A program made the translations under genes and the position numbers. The notes beneath the pieces were generated by a model. It saw only the letters and a program-made list of their open reading frames with translations. It was not told the DNA's origin and did no database searches. Source: a bacterium (GTDB lineage Bacteria > Tectomicrobia > Entotheonellia > Entotheonellales > Entotheonellaceae). Taken from it: 5,084 bases of DNA. Positions within the stretch are counted from its first letter, which is position 1; each line of letters begins with the position of its first letter. Positions 1-5,084 of the stretch are shown here, in pieces. The stretch spans positions 1-5,084 of the forward strand of contig JAPULM010000340.1 in the NCBI GenBank assembly GCA_027294925.1, written 5' to 3'.

Positions 1-389
1 TACTGTTAAAAGCCCAGGAACATGCACGATGTCCTCAGCTTCTCTTTTGTTACTTGCGATGCGCAGACCTTGAACAGGAAGGTGCTGAAAAAACATCTTC
101 CAGGTACTAATCGGGGTTCTAAAAAGGCTCCTGGGTTGGCCGCCATCTATCGTTTGTGCGCTGAGAAGATGCTGCTGCGCAGATGTAAGTTCAGCCATGC
201 TCACCATTTTCTTTCTACTTCAGATCGGTAGGGCTCCGCCCTGACACTCGATGATCTTAAAGCATCAATATTAAGCCATATCTAGCCTATTGTCGCAATG
301 GGTAATGTACAGAATTTTCGCGCATTCTTCCGGCTAAATTTTGGGAGGATAGGACATTCAGTGCGCCCAGGCCCTGTAGGTGAAAGGGA
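1..389. other. Gene-free or decayed left edge
   Basis: I cannot support a real gene here. Short open frames exist on both strands: 22-231 forward, and a reverse frame from an ATG at 207 that stays open to position 1 and would begin MVSMAELTSAQQ. Neither resembles a family I recognise, and the forward one lacks a convincing ribosome binding site. The reverse frame could be the first 69 codons of a gene continuing off the window, but only a weak purine-rich stretch (AGAAAGAAA) precedes it. Base composition is lower in GC than in the genes to the right, which fits intergenic or decayed DNA. A small GC hairpin (AGGGC, TCC, GCCCT) lies at 230-242 without a following T-run. Confidence 0.45.
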
Positions 390-535
390 ATTAGAGGCTG
401 TGATCGGGACATGTGGTAATCCAATACAACGTGGGGTTCACCTCGCCTCGTCGGAGAGTTCCGCAAGCTGGGCATCAAGGTATCAGGTCTGATTCGTATG
501 CGGTTATCGAAGGAGAAAACGGCCACCCTTCGGTC
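390..535 (+). pseudogene. Decayed DDE transposase/integrase fragment (pre-rve helical region)
   Basis: Translating 429-485 in one frame gives TWGSPRLVGEFRKLGIKVS. This closely matches the segment just before the catalytic core of rve-type integrases and transposases, usually of the form NPTWGxPRIxGELxKLGIxVS. Just upstream another frame reads VIGTCGNP (396-419), which would supply the preceding residues and the NP. Just downstream a third frame reads YRRRKRPPF (505-531), resembling the basic Pro-rich linker that follows in these enzymes. The homology therefore hops across all three frames over about 140 bases, as expected of an old pseudogene. No DDE core, partner domain or terminal repeat could be recognised on either side. 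Assignment to a particular IS family (IS481- or IS3-like, or another rve-type) is not possible from this piece. Boundaries are approximate. Confidence 0.55.
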
Positions 536-932
536 GCGACGCTGGCTGCCCTCAGCGCGGCGCACAGCAAGATTTAGTGCAGAAATACGCGGCCTAGACA
601 TGCCGCTCAGGATGGGGTAAGGTTGCATCTTAAGGGTTTCTCGGTTCAAGGGCCGCGGGACCGCTGAGGGTGGGGGGCCCATTCTTCGAGGTCGATTTGT
701 CCGGTGTGTTCGTATTCTAGCGGGTAACAAGTCAGTAGACTGCCATCATCGTAAACCCCCACAGCATTGATTGTTCCTGCTCCTTGAGCACCGCCCGTTG
801 GGGACCCAAGCCCAACTCTGGCACACGTTGAAAAGTTTATCAGGCGTAGCGTTAGAGTTACAAAACATATCAAGTGTATCTGCATATGCATGAGGCGAGA
901 TGTCGGCGTGGTGAGGATCAGACGGAGACAGG
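536..932. other. Long non-coding stretch upstream of the CBS gene
   Basis: Nothing intact is supported here. A reverse frame through about 650-820 reads protein-like near its end (VGVYDDGSLLTCYPLE, then GQIDLEEW, stopping at 646). Upstream it continues only into antisense of the CBS gene with no sensible start, so at most it is the tail of a lost gene. A perfect 10-bp palindrome TGCATATGCA lies at 881-890. The promoter of the CBS gene should lie in the last ~150 bases, where the DNA is AT-richer (about 830-895), but I find no clean -35/-10 pair. Confidence 0.4.
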
Positions 933-960
933 CCATCGTTGCGCCATGGCTCAACGATGG
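933..960. repeat. 28-bp near-perfect palindrome upstream of CBS gene
   Basis: The left arm CCATCGTTG (933-941) is exactly complementary to the right arm CAACGATGG (952-960). The centre is itself the 8-bp palindrome GCCATGGC (943-950). Only one symmetric pair, C942 against T951, does not match. The element therefore has 26 of 28 bases in dyad symmetry. It sits 24 bases before the AGGAGG of the CBS-domain gene and 37 bases before its ATG. The position suits a repressor or activator operator, or a 5'-leader hairpin. No T-run follows on either strand, so it does not look like an intrinsic terminator. Symmetry and position are seen directly; a regulatory role is inferred. Confidence 0.6.
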
Positions 961-997
961 AAATCCTAATCTAAATGGGTCATGAGGAGGAATCGAT

Positions 998-1825
998 ATG
1001 CAGGTTGTCGACATGATGCGGAAGACCGTCCATACCGCCACCGCCGATATGTCACTTGCCCAGGCGCAACACCGGATGCAGGAGCACCGCGTTAGGCATC
1101 TCCCGGTGGTGGCACAAACGCATCTCATCGGCTTACTCACCGATCGTGACCTTCGGGACGCGCTGCCCTCTGCCGTCACCACCTTGGGCCCAGCCGAAAT
1201 TGCTCAGCTCCTGGACACGATCGCGGTCGAGACCTGTATGACCACGCCAGTGAAAACCATCAGCTCGACGGCCGACGCGGTGGATGCCGCCCATCAGCTC
1301 TTGCAAACTCACTATGGCTGTCTACCGGTTGTGGACGATGAGAAGTTGGTGGGTATCGTTACCGAACTTGATATGTTACGGGGGTTTCTGGCGGCCGCTG
1401 TGCCGGCTGGAGATTCCTTGACCGTCAAAGATTACATGCACACCGAGCTCCTCACGGTGACCCCAGAGGACTTCGTTCACACCGCGCATGACCGCATGCA
1501 AGAAGCACGTATTCGTCATCTGCCGGTGGTCACCCAGGAGCAGAAGCTGGTGGGAATCGTTACCGATCGCGATGTGCGTCAGGCAAGTGCCTCGCGCCTT
1601 GCCCAGTTCGACGTATACGAAGCGCCCGAGCAGCTCGAAGCCCTTCAGGTGCAACGCATCATGACCACGCCAGTTCTCACCGTACAGCAGGATACCCCGG
1701 TGGCAGATGCCGGGCAGCGCTTACTGGAGCAACGGCTCGGTTGCTTGCCCGTTGTCCGTGCGGGCAACGTTGTCGAAGGCATTATCACGGTAACAGACCT
1801 CATATCAGCTTATGTGCAACTCTAG
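998..1825 (+). CDS. Stand-alone quadruple CBS-domain protein
   Basis: This 275-residue protein consists almost wholly of four CBS domains: about residues 1-56, 76-130, 141-197 and 217-272. CBS pairs (Bateman modules) generally bind AMP, ATP or related adenosyl ligands and act as energy or stress sensors. Each domain ends in the usual strand-helix signature: GLLTDRD (45-51), GIVTELD (119-125), GIVTDRD (186-192) and GIITVTD (261-267), with the Thr and Asp that contact ribose and phosphate. The two halves are an internal duplication: RMQEHRVRHLPVV (27-38) recurs as RMQEARIRHLPVV (167-178), and MTTPV with GCLPVV occurs in both CBS2 and CBS4. No signal peptide, membrane segment or fused effector domain is present, so it is probably a cytoplasmic regulator acting on an unknown partner. 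The start is well fixed by AGGAGG at 985-990, seven bases before ATG. It converges on the oxidoreductase gene to the right. The family is very sure; the biological role is unknown. Confidence 0.93.
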   Translation: MQVVDMMRKTVHTATADMSLAQAQHRMQEHRVRHLPVVAQTHLIGLLTDRDLRDALPSAVTTLGPAEIAQLLDTIAVETCMTTPVKTISSTADAVDAAHQLLQTHYGCLPVVDDEKLVGIVTELDMLRGFLAAAVPAGDSLTVKDYMHTELLTVTPEDFVHTAHDRMQEARIRHLPVVTQEQKLVGIVTDRDVRQASASRLAQFDVYEAPEQLEALQVQRIMTTPVLTVQQDTPVADAGQRLLEQRLGCLPVVRAGNVVEGIITVTDLISAYVQL

Positions 1826-1948
1826 CACGCATAACATGATGGATATTTTCGATAATGATCTCTTGGAAGGGCACCAAGGGGTTCCCGTTGGCAAGCGTGG
1901 ATGACTGTATGCGCCATGTGGCTGCCAGCCTGTATCGGCTCAAGAGAG

Positions 1949-2878
1949 CTACGAGCTGAGATAGTCGGCGAGCGCTATGCGTGTCGCATCACGAGCAGCC
2001 TCCGTGTGAGCTGCCACCTCTATGCGCAGATCACTGGCGCCTGCTTCAGCATAAGCCGCCAGTCCGTCGAGTACCTGTTGCCAACTTCCGATGAGATGAA
2101 GATCGGCCGGGTCCGCTAAGCCTTCTTTTTCAAGCACCTTCGCATAGGACGGAAACGCCTGGTAACGGGCGGAGATCGCTTTGGCAAACGCGAAAGCGCC
2201 GCTGTGGTCCTCAGTCACGCATATCCGGACAAGCGCCATGACACGCGGGCGTTCGCGACCGGCGGCTTCGGCACCTGCGTCCAAGTGCGGCAACACATAG
2301 TTGGCGATCGTTCGAGGTCCGCATTGGCCAAGGGTGGTGCCTTCGACTCGCTCCCCGGCGAATCGCAACATGCGTGGGCCAAGGGCGGCCAGGAGGATGG
2401 GGGTGTCTGGAGCAGCGATGTCGAGTTTGGCCCGGGTGGTCAGCTGGTCGCCAACCACATGAGCCGCCTGGCTCGCCAGCAACGGCTGAAGGCCATGAAC
2501 GAAATCGCGCGTAAACGAAAACGGCCGATCCCAGGCGAGTCCCATTCGATCCTCGGCCTGCTGTTTGGACGCAGCGCCGATGCCGAGCGTGAAGCGCCCC
2601 CTCAGTGCGGTTTGGGCGGTCATTGCCAGCTGCGCTAAGCCGATCGGATGCCGCCCGTAAAGCGGCACCACAGAGGTGCCGAATTCTTTGAGGGTCGGTG
2701 CCTCTGCGCCAACGCAGGCGAGAGCCACAATGGGGTCGACCGCCATCCCATGAGAAATCCATAGCCCATCGAACCCCGACGCTTCGGCGAATCTCGCCGC
2801 TTCTCGCGCTTCCTCGACGGTGGCGAGTGTCGTGCCCCCAGCGAGGCCCCATCGTAGACCAAATCTGTCATGTGCCAA
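1949..2878 (-). CDS. LLM-class (luciferase-like) flavin/F420-dependent oxidoreductase
   Basis: With a TTG start at 2878 the product is 309 residues, the usual length for luciferase-like TIM-barrel oxidoreductases. These use coenzyme F420 or FMN to oxidise or reduce small organic substrates in the cytoplasm. Recognisable landmarks are the first barrel strand RFGLRWGLA (5-13), ASGFDGLWIS (33-42), GTSVVPLYGRHP (67-78), GRFTLGIGAA (94-103), the PILLAALGPRMLRFAGE block (160-176) and VRICVTED near 217. The pattern resembles the MSMEG_4879-like F420 subfamily (TIGR03564) by recall. Whether the cofactor is F420 or FMN cannot be decided here. The frame stays open upstream to an ATG at 3109, but those 77 codons are antisense to an IS6 transposase relic and have no luciferase-like homology. 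The TTG has AAGAGGA eight bases upstream and leads straight into strand 1. The gene faces the CBS gene with a 123-bp gap and no clear terminator. Neither strand-mate nor operon partner is visible. Confidence 0.88.
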   Translation of the reverse strand: MAHDRFGLRWGLAGGTTLATVEEAREAARFAEASGFDGLWISHGMAVDPIVALACVGAEAPTLKEFGTSVVPLYGRHPIGLAQLAMTAQTALRGRFTLGIGAASKQQAEDRMGLAWDRPFSFTRDFVHGLQPLLASQAAHVVGDQLTTRAKLDIAAPDTPILLAALGPRMLRFAGERVEGTTLGQCGPRTIANYVLPHLDAGAEAAGRERPRVMALVRICVTEDHSGAFAFAKAISARYQAFPSYAKVLEKEGLADPADLHLIGSWQQVLDGLAAYAEAGASDLRIEVAAHTEAARDATRIALADYLSS

Positions 2879-2885
2879 CGTCTCG

Positions 2886-2893
2886 TTCCTCTT
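2886..2893 (-). promoter_or_regulatory. Ribosome binding site that fixes the oxidoreductase TTG start
   Basis: On the reverse strand AAGAGGAA ends eight to nine bases before the TTG at 2878. No comparable Shine-Dalgarno site precedes the upstream ATG at 3109. Together with the start of luciferase-like homology five codons downstream, this supports TTG as the true start. An ATG (2871-2873, reverse strand) a few bases further in lies in a different frame and is not an alternative. Confidence 0.6.
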
Positions 2894-2912
2894 GTCTTGT
2901 CCTGCCTCTCCA

Positions 2913-2926
2913 GGTTCTGTTGCAAA
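2913..2926 (+). repeat. IS6-family left terminal inverted repeat
   Basis: GGTTCTGTTGCAAA matches the conserved IS6-family end: IS257-type elements begin GGTTCTGTTGCAAA and IS26 begins GGCACTGTTGCAAA. Only this one copy is present in the window. The 8-bp target duplication expected of IS6 cannot be tested because the other end is missing. Confidence 0.75.
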
Positions 2927-2980
2927 AACTACCGGTGATATGATAAAACGGATCGTGCAGCGCGGCACCCAGACCACTGG

Positions 2981-3250
2981 ATGCCTCCCATGACAATGCC
3001 GTCGCCATTTGAATAGCGACACGTCGAAGCCGAGATTATCGCGAGCGGCGTCCGCTGGTATCTGCGCAATTCGCTGCGTGATCACGATGTCGAAGAACTT
3101 CTTTTGCATGAAGCCTCTCCATCGATCATACCACCGAATTCCGCTGGGTCAAGCGTGATGCGTCGCAGATCAACAATCGATCGCAGCCTCATCTAAAGCC
3201 GACCCATGCGTCTCCTCGATGGGCTGATGCAATGTACGATGCGACAGACC
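2981..3250 (+). pseudogene. IS6-family transposase N-terminal remnant (nonsense and frameshift)
   Basis: From an ATG at 2981 (or in-frame ATGs at 2990 and 2996) the translation reads PSPFE, a TAG stop at 3014-3016, then RHVEAEIIASGVRWYL and RDHDVEELL. The family normally reads PFKWRHFEPEIIxxxVRWYL and YRDxEEMM, so the stop falls exactly where a Trp codon (TGG) is expected. After about 3112 the similarity moves to another frame: LSIDHTTEFRWVKRDA (3115-3162) corresponds to LSVDHTTIYRWVQRYA, and INNRSQPHLKPT (3169-3204) to the conserved segment before the first catalytic Asp. Similarity fades near 3235-3250 around that Asp (ADAMYD where VDETYI is usual). Helix-turn-helix and linker remain and the DDE core is gone. 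It cannot make a functional transposase. Confidence 0.8.
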
Positions 3251-3321
3251 CGAATACATGCTAACAACATGCCGCGAGCTGCTAGAGCGATCGGCAAAAC
3301 ATCCATTGGAAGGAGAACGTC

Positions 3322-4233
3322 ATGAGCGATGTCACCATTGTTGCTACTGGATTGGGCTTCCCGGAAGGCCCTGTGGTCTGTGAAGACGGCTCGGTGGTGC
3401 TAACGGAAATCCGCCACGGTCGCTGCTCGCGGGTCACCCCAGATGGCACCACCAGCGTGTTCTCGAACACGGCAGGTGGCCCCAACGGCCTCGCGCTCGG
3501 TCCTGACGGTGCGTTCTATCTGTGCAACAATGGCGGTAGCCGGTATGTCGAAGGCACGTCGATGGGGCAAGGCCCTCACCCCGACTACAAGTTCGGTTCC
3601 ATCCAACGCATTGACCCGAAAACCGGGCAACACACCACGCTGTACACCGAGTGCAACGGTAACAAGTTATCGGCCCCGAATGATCTGGTGTTCGATGTGC
3701 ATGGCGGCTTCTATTTCACGGATCTCGGCAAGCGGTATGCGCGTCATCGCGACCATGGGGGCTTGTATTACGCCTTGCCGGATGGATCGAAGATTGTGGA
3801 GCTGGCGTTTCCGATATTGAGCCCCAATGGATGTGGTCTCTCCCCGGATGGCAAGACTCTCTACGCCGCGGACACCGAAGGGGCCCGGTTGTGGGCATTC
3901 GACATTGAGGCGCCGGGGGTTCTCCGGGCACCCGAATCGTTCTACCCGCACAGTGGCCGCGTGATGGCTGGGCTGCCGGGTAAGGCACGCTTCGACAGTT
4001 TAGCGGTGATGGCGAACGGCAACATCGCCGTTGCGACCCTCACCACCGGCTATATTACGGAGTTCTCGCCGCAGGGCGATGTCGTGCGTGAGGTCAAGAT
4101 GCCGGATGTGTATCCGACCAACATTTGCTTTGGCGGCGCCGACATGTATACTGCGTACATCACGTTGTCGGACTCGGGCTGTTTGGGCGTGATGCAGTGG
4201 CCCGAGCCGGGACTCAAGCTGAATTTTGGCTGA
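3322..4233 (+). CDS. SMP-30/gluconolactonase/LRE-family hydrolase
   Basis: The product is 303 residues, the normal length for the SMP-30/gluconolactonase six-bladed beta-propeller, whose members are metal-dependent lactonases or esterases. The four divalent-metal ligands can be placed: Glu15 in FPEGP, Asn120 in APND, Asn169 in SPNG and Asp225 in FDSLAV. They correspond to the Glu, Asn, Asn and Asp of SMP-30 and Drp35. Blade repeats of the type PNGLALGPDGAFYL (54-67), PNDLVFDVHGGFYFTD (119-134) and PNGCGLSPDGKTLYAAD (168-184) are clear. No signal peptide or membrane segment is seen, so it is probably cytoplasmic. AGGAG at 3311-3315, six bases before ATG, fixes the start. Upstream lies the dead IS6 fragment. 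Downstream, on the same strand after 159 bp, is an alpha/beta hydrolase that may act in the same pathway. The substrate, probably a sugar or other lactone, cannot be told from sequence. Confidence 0.93.
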   Translation: MSDVTIVATGLGFPEGPVVCEDGSVVLTEIRHGRCSRVTPDGTTSVFSNTAGGPNGLALGPDGAFYLCNNGGSRYVEGTSMGQGPHPDYKFGSIQRIDPKTGQHTTLYTECNGNKLSAPNDLVFDVHGGFYFTDLGKRYARHRDHGGLYYALPDGSKIVELAFPILSPNGCGLSPDGKTLYAADTEGARLWAFDIEAPGVLRAPESFYPHSGRVMAGLPGKARFDSLAVMANGNIAVATLTTGYITEFSPQGDVVREVKMPDVYPTNICFGGADMYTAYITLSDSGCLGVMQWPEPGLKLNFG

Positions 4234-4392
4234 GGTTGGAATTGGTGGCCGCGAACCTTAGGGCAGCGGGAAAGGGTGGTTTTATGCGAAAACCCCAAAA
4301 ATAGACGCGTTACTTGCAGAGATGATATGCTCGCACCGAGACTTAGGCTTGGAAATCAGCCTTCTTTCACACCCCTGTTAAGGAGAGACGCC

Positions 4393-5084
4393 ATGCCGTT
4401 TTATGAAACGGGCGACGTCCGCATCCGTTACGAAGAGGCCGGCTCCGGCTTCCCGCTCCTGGTCACCCCCGGCGGGGGCTTGAACTCACGGGCCAGCAAT
4501 TGGGCGACCGCAGTGTTCAGCGCCATGGAGGCGTTTAAAAACGAGTTTCGTTGCATCACGATGGACCAGCGCAACGCCATCGGCGGCGAGTCCAGCGGGC
4601 CGATCCCGGTCGACGACTCGTGGGGAGCGTTCGCCGACGACCAACTGGGACTGATGGACCACCTGGGTATCCAGCAGTTCTTCTACATGGGCTACTGCAT
4701 TGGTGGCCCTTTTGGCTTCAAGCTCATGGAGCGGGCACCCGACCGCGTCTTGGCCAGCGTGCTGTGCCAGCCGGTCGGGCACCGGCCGGAGGACCCGGAT
4801 GTTATGTACAACTCCGGCCTTGATGGCTGGGCCCCCGAGCTGCGTGCCCAGCGGCCTGACGTCACCATGGAGACCGTTGAATCGTACCTGCACAACCTCT
4901 ACCGTGTCCAGCCTGACTTCGTGTATAGCGTGTCACGCGACTTCGCGCGTTCGTGCCAGACGCCGATGCTGGTCATGCCGGATGACACGCCAGCGCACCC
5001 ATACCAGACTTCCATGGACATCGTAGAGCTGGTGCCGAAGGCCGAAGTGACGCACCTATCCCTGGACAGAGCCCAAAGACCTGC
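4393..5084 (+). CDS. Alpha/beta hydrolase with Cys nucleophile motif, 3' partial
   Basis: About 230 codons are present and the gene continues past the window. The N-terminus MPFYETGDVRIRYEEAGSG is the usual first strands of an alpha/beta-hydrolase fold. TPGGGL (25-30) matches the oxyanion-hole region, and MDQRNAIGGES (57-67) the strand 4 region, where such enzymes often read DxRGxGxS. The nucleophile elbow is GYCIGG (100-105), with Cys102 where most family members have Ser, as in dienelactone hydrolases. LVMPDDTPAHP (193-203) offers the likely acid Asp197 or Asp198. The catalytic His would be beyond the window edge. AAGGAG (4380-4385) lies seven bases before the ATG. Near the end the frame looks broken: from about 5057 the +1 frame reads YPWTEPKDL, the family-like continuation, while the annotated frame reads LSLDRAQRP. 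This may be a single-base insertion near 5055-5056. The substrate is unknown; it may act with the SMP-30 protein upstream. Confidence 0.88.
   Translation, partial: MPFYETGDVRIRYEEAGSGFPLLVTPGGGLNSRASNWATAVFSAMEAFKNEFRCITMDQRNAIGGESSGPIPVDDSWGAFADDQLGLMDHLGIQQFFYMGYCIGGPFGFKLMERAPDRVLASVLCQPVGHRPEDPDVMYNSGLDGWAPELRAQRPDVTMETVESYLHNLYRVQPDFVYSVSRDFARSCQTPMLVMPDDTPAHPYQTSMDIVELVPKAEVTHLSLDRAQRP

Larger units (their letters stand above)
2913..3250 (+). mobile_element. Truncated IS6-family insertion sequence, left end only
   Basis: The left boundary is a typical IS6-family terminal repeat, GGTTCTGTTGCAAA, at 2913-2926, followed about 55-80 bases later by the start of a transposase relic. An intact IS6 element is roughly 0.8 kb with a 230-260 residue transposase; only about 340 bases remain here. 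I see no matching right repeat (TTTGCAACAGAACC) before the SMP-30 gene, so the right part was lost. The element lies with its left end 34 bases from the oxidoreductase start codon, so it has replaced or displaced the original upstream region of that gene. The right limit is approximate, set where transposase similarity fades. Confidence 0.75.

Noticed and set aside
495..570. Possible XRE-type helix-turn-helix relic (frame reading VIEGENGHPSVATLAALSAA)
   Set aside because: It is vaguely like the IExGxxxPSVATL motif, but the frame has no upstream helix, stops soon after, and overlaps the better supported transposase linker in another frame.
287..730. 147-codon reverse open frame
   Set aside because: It runs antisense through the integrase relic, is rich in Arg and Pro, and resembles no known family.
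646..1182. 178-codon reverse open frame overlapping the CBS gene start
   Set aside because: Its first half is antisense of the well-supported CBS gene, is rich in Cys, Arg and Ser as shadow frames are, and has no Shine-Dalgarno site.
1826..1948. Shared bidirectional terminator between the converging CBS and oxidoreductase genes
   Set aside because: The expected GC-rich hairpin with flanking A and T runs is not present; only a tiny GGGTTCCC dyad is seen.
2204..2852. Long forward and reverse frames inside the oxidoreductase gene
   Set aside because: They are shadows of a high-GC coding gene: no family similarity and Arg-rich composition, while the 1949-2878 frame carries all the conserved motifs.
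4278..4294. Hairpin GGTTTT, ATGCG, AAAACC downstream of the SMP-30 gene as a terminator
   Set aside because: The stem is only six A/T-rich pairs and no T-run follows on either strand, so it is not a convincing intrinsic terminator.
4302..4331. TAGACG with an 18-base spacer to TATGCT as a promoter for the alpha/beta hydrolase
   Set aside because: Each hexamer matches the sigma-70 consensus in only four of six positions; this is too weak to call, although a promoter in this gap is likely.
1..5084. A new defence, retron, CRISPR or toxin-antitoxin system
   Set aside because: No repeat array, reverse transcriptase, nuclease, structured RNA or small paired genes were found. All intact genes belong to common metabolic or sensor families.

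Overview
The window looks like a chromosomal segment of an environmental bacterium with moderately high GC (genes roughly 57-60% GC by eye), good Shine-Dalgarno sites (AGGAGG or AAGGAG, 6-7 bases from ATG) and metabolic genes of the luciferase-like oxidoreductase, SMP-30 and alpha/beta-hydrolase types. Such combinations are common in soil or symbiont lineages rich in secondary catabolism, for example Tectomicrobia/Entotheonella-like bacteria, actinobacteria or deep proteobacteria. The taxon cannot be fixed from the sequence. The hydrolase gene runs off the right edge.

Layout. Positions 1 to about 990 hold no intact gene I can defend. This part is lower in GC and contains a decayed DDE transposase/integrase fragment (about 390-535, frameshifted). 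It ends in a striking near-perfect 28-bp palindrome (933-960) just upstream of the first real gene. 998-1825 (+) encodes a stand-alone protein of four CBS domains arranged as a duplicated pair. 1949-2878 (-) encodes a luciferase-like (LLM class) flavin/F420-dependent oxidoreductase that converges on the CBS gene. Its open frame extends upstream to 3109, but that extension is antisense read-through of an insertion-sequence relic, and I place the start at a TTG at 2878.

2913 to about 3250 is a truncated, dead IS6-family element. It keeps its left terminal inverted repeat and the first ~85 codons of the transposase, which carry a nonsense codon and a frameshift. 3322-4233 (+) encodes an SMP-30/gluconolactonase/LRE-family beta-propeller hydrolase with all four metal ligands. 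4393-5084 (+, partial) encodes an alpha/beta hydrolase with a Cys nucleophile motif. It follows the SMP-30 gene on the same strand after a 159-bp gap and shows a probable one-base frameshift about 30 bases from the window end.

How they may work together. The oxidoreductase, the lactonase-type SMP-30 protein and the alpha/beta hydrolase could form a small oxidation, lactone-opening and hydrolysis set. This is inference from family and proximity: the oxidoreductase is on the other strand and separated by the IS relic, and no substrate can be named. The CBS protein is probably an adenine-nucleotide sensor unrelated to the others. I see no CRISPR array, tRNA, rRNA, phage module or recognisable defence system. 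The most informative signals are mobile-element decay, the mis-startable oxidoreductase frame, and the palindrome upstream of the CBS gene.
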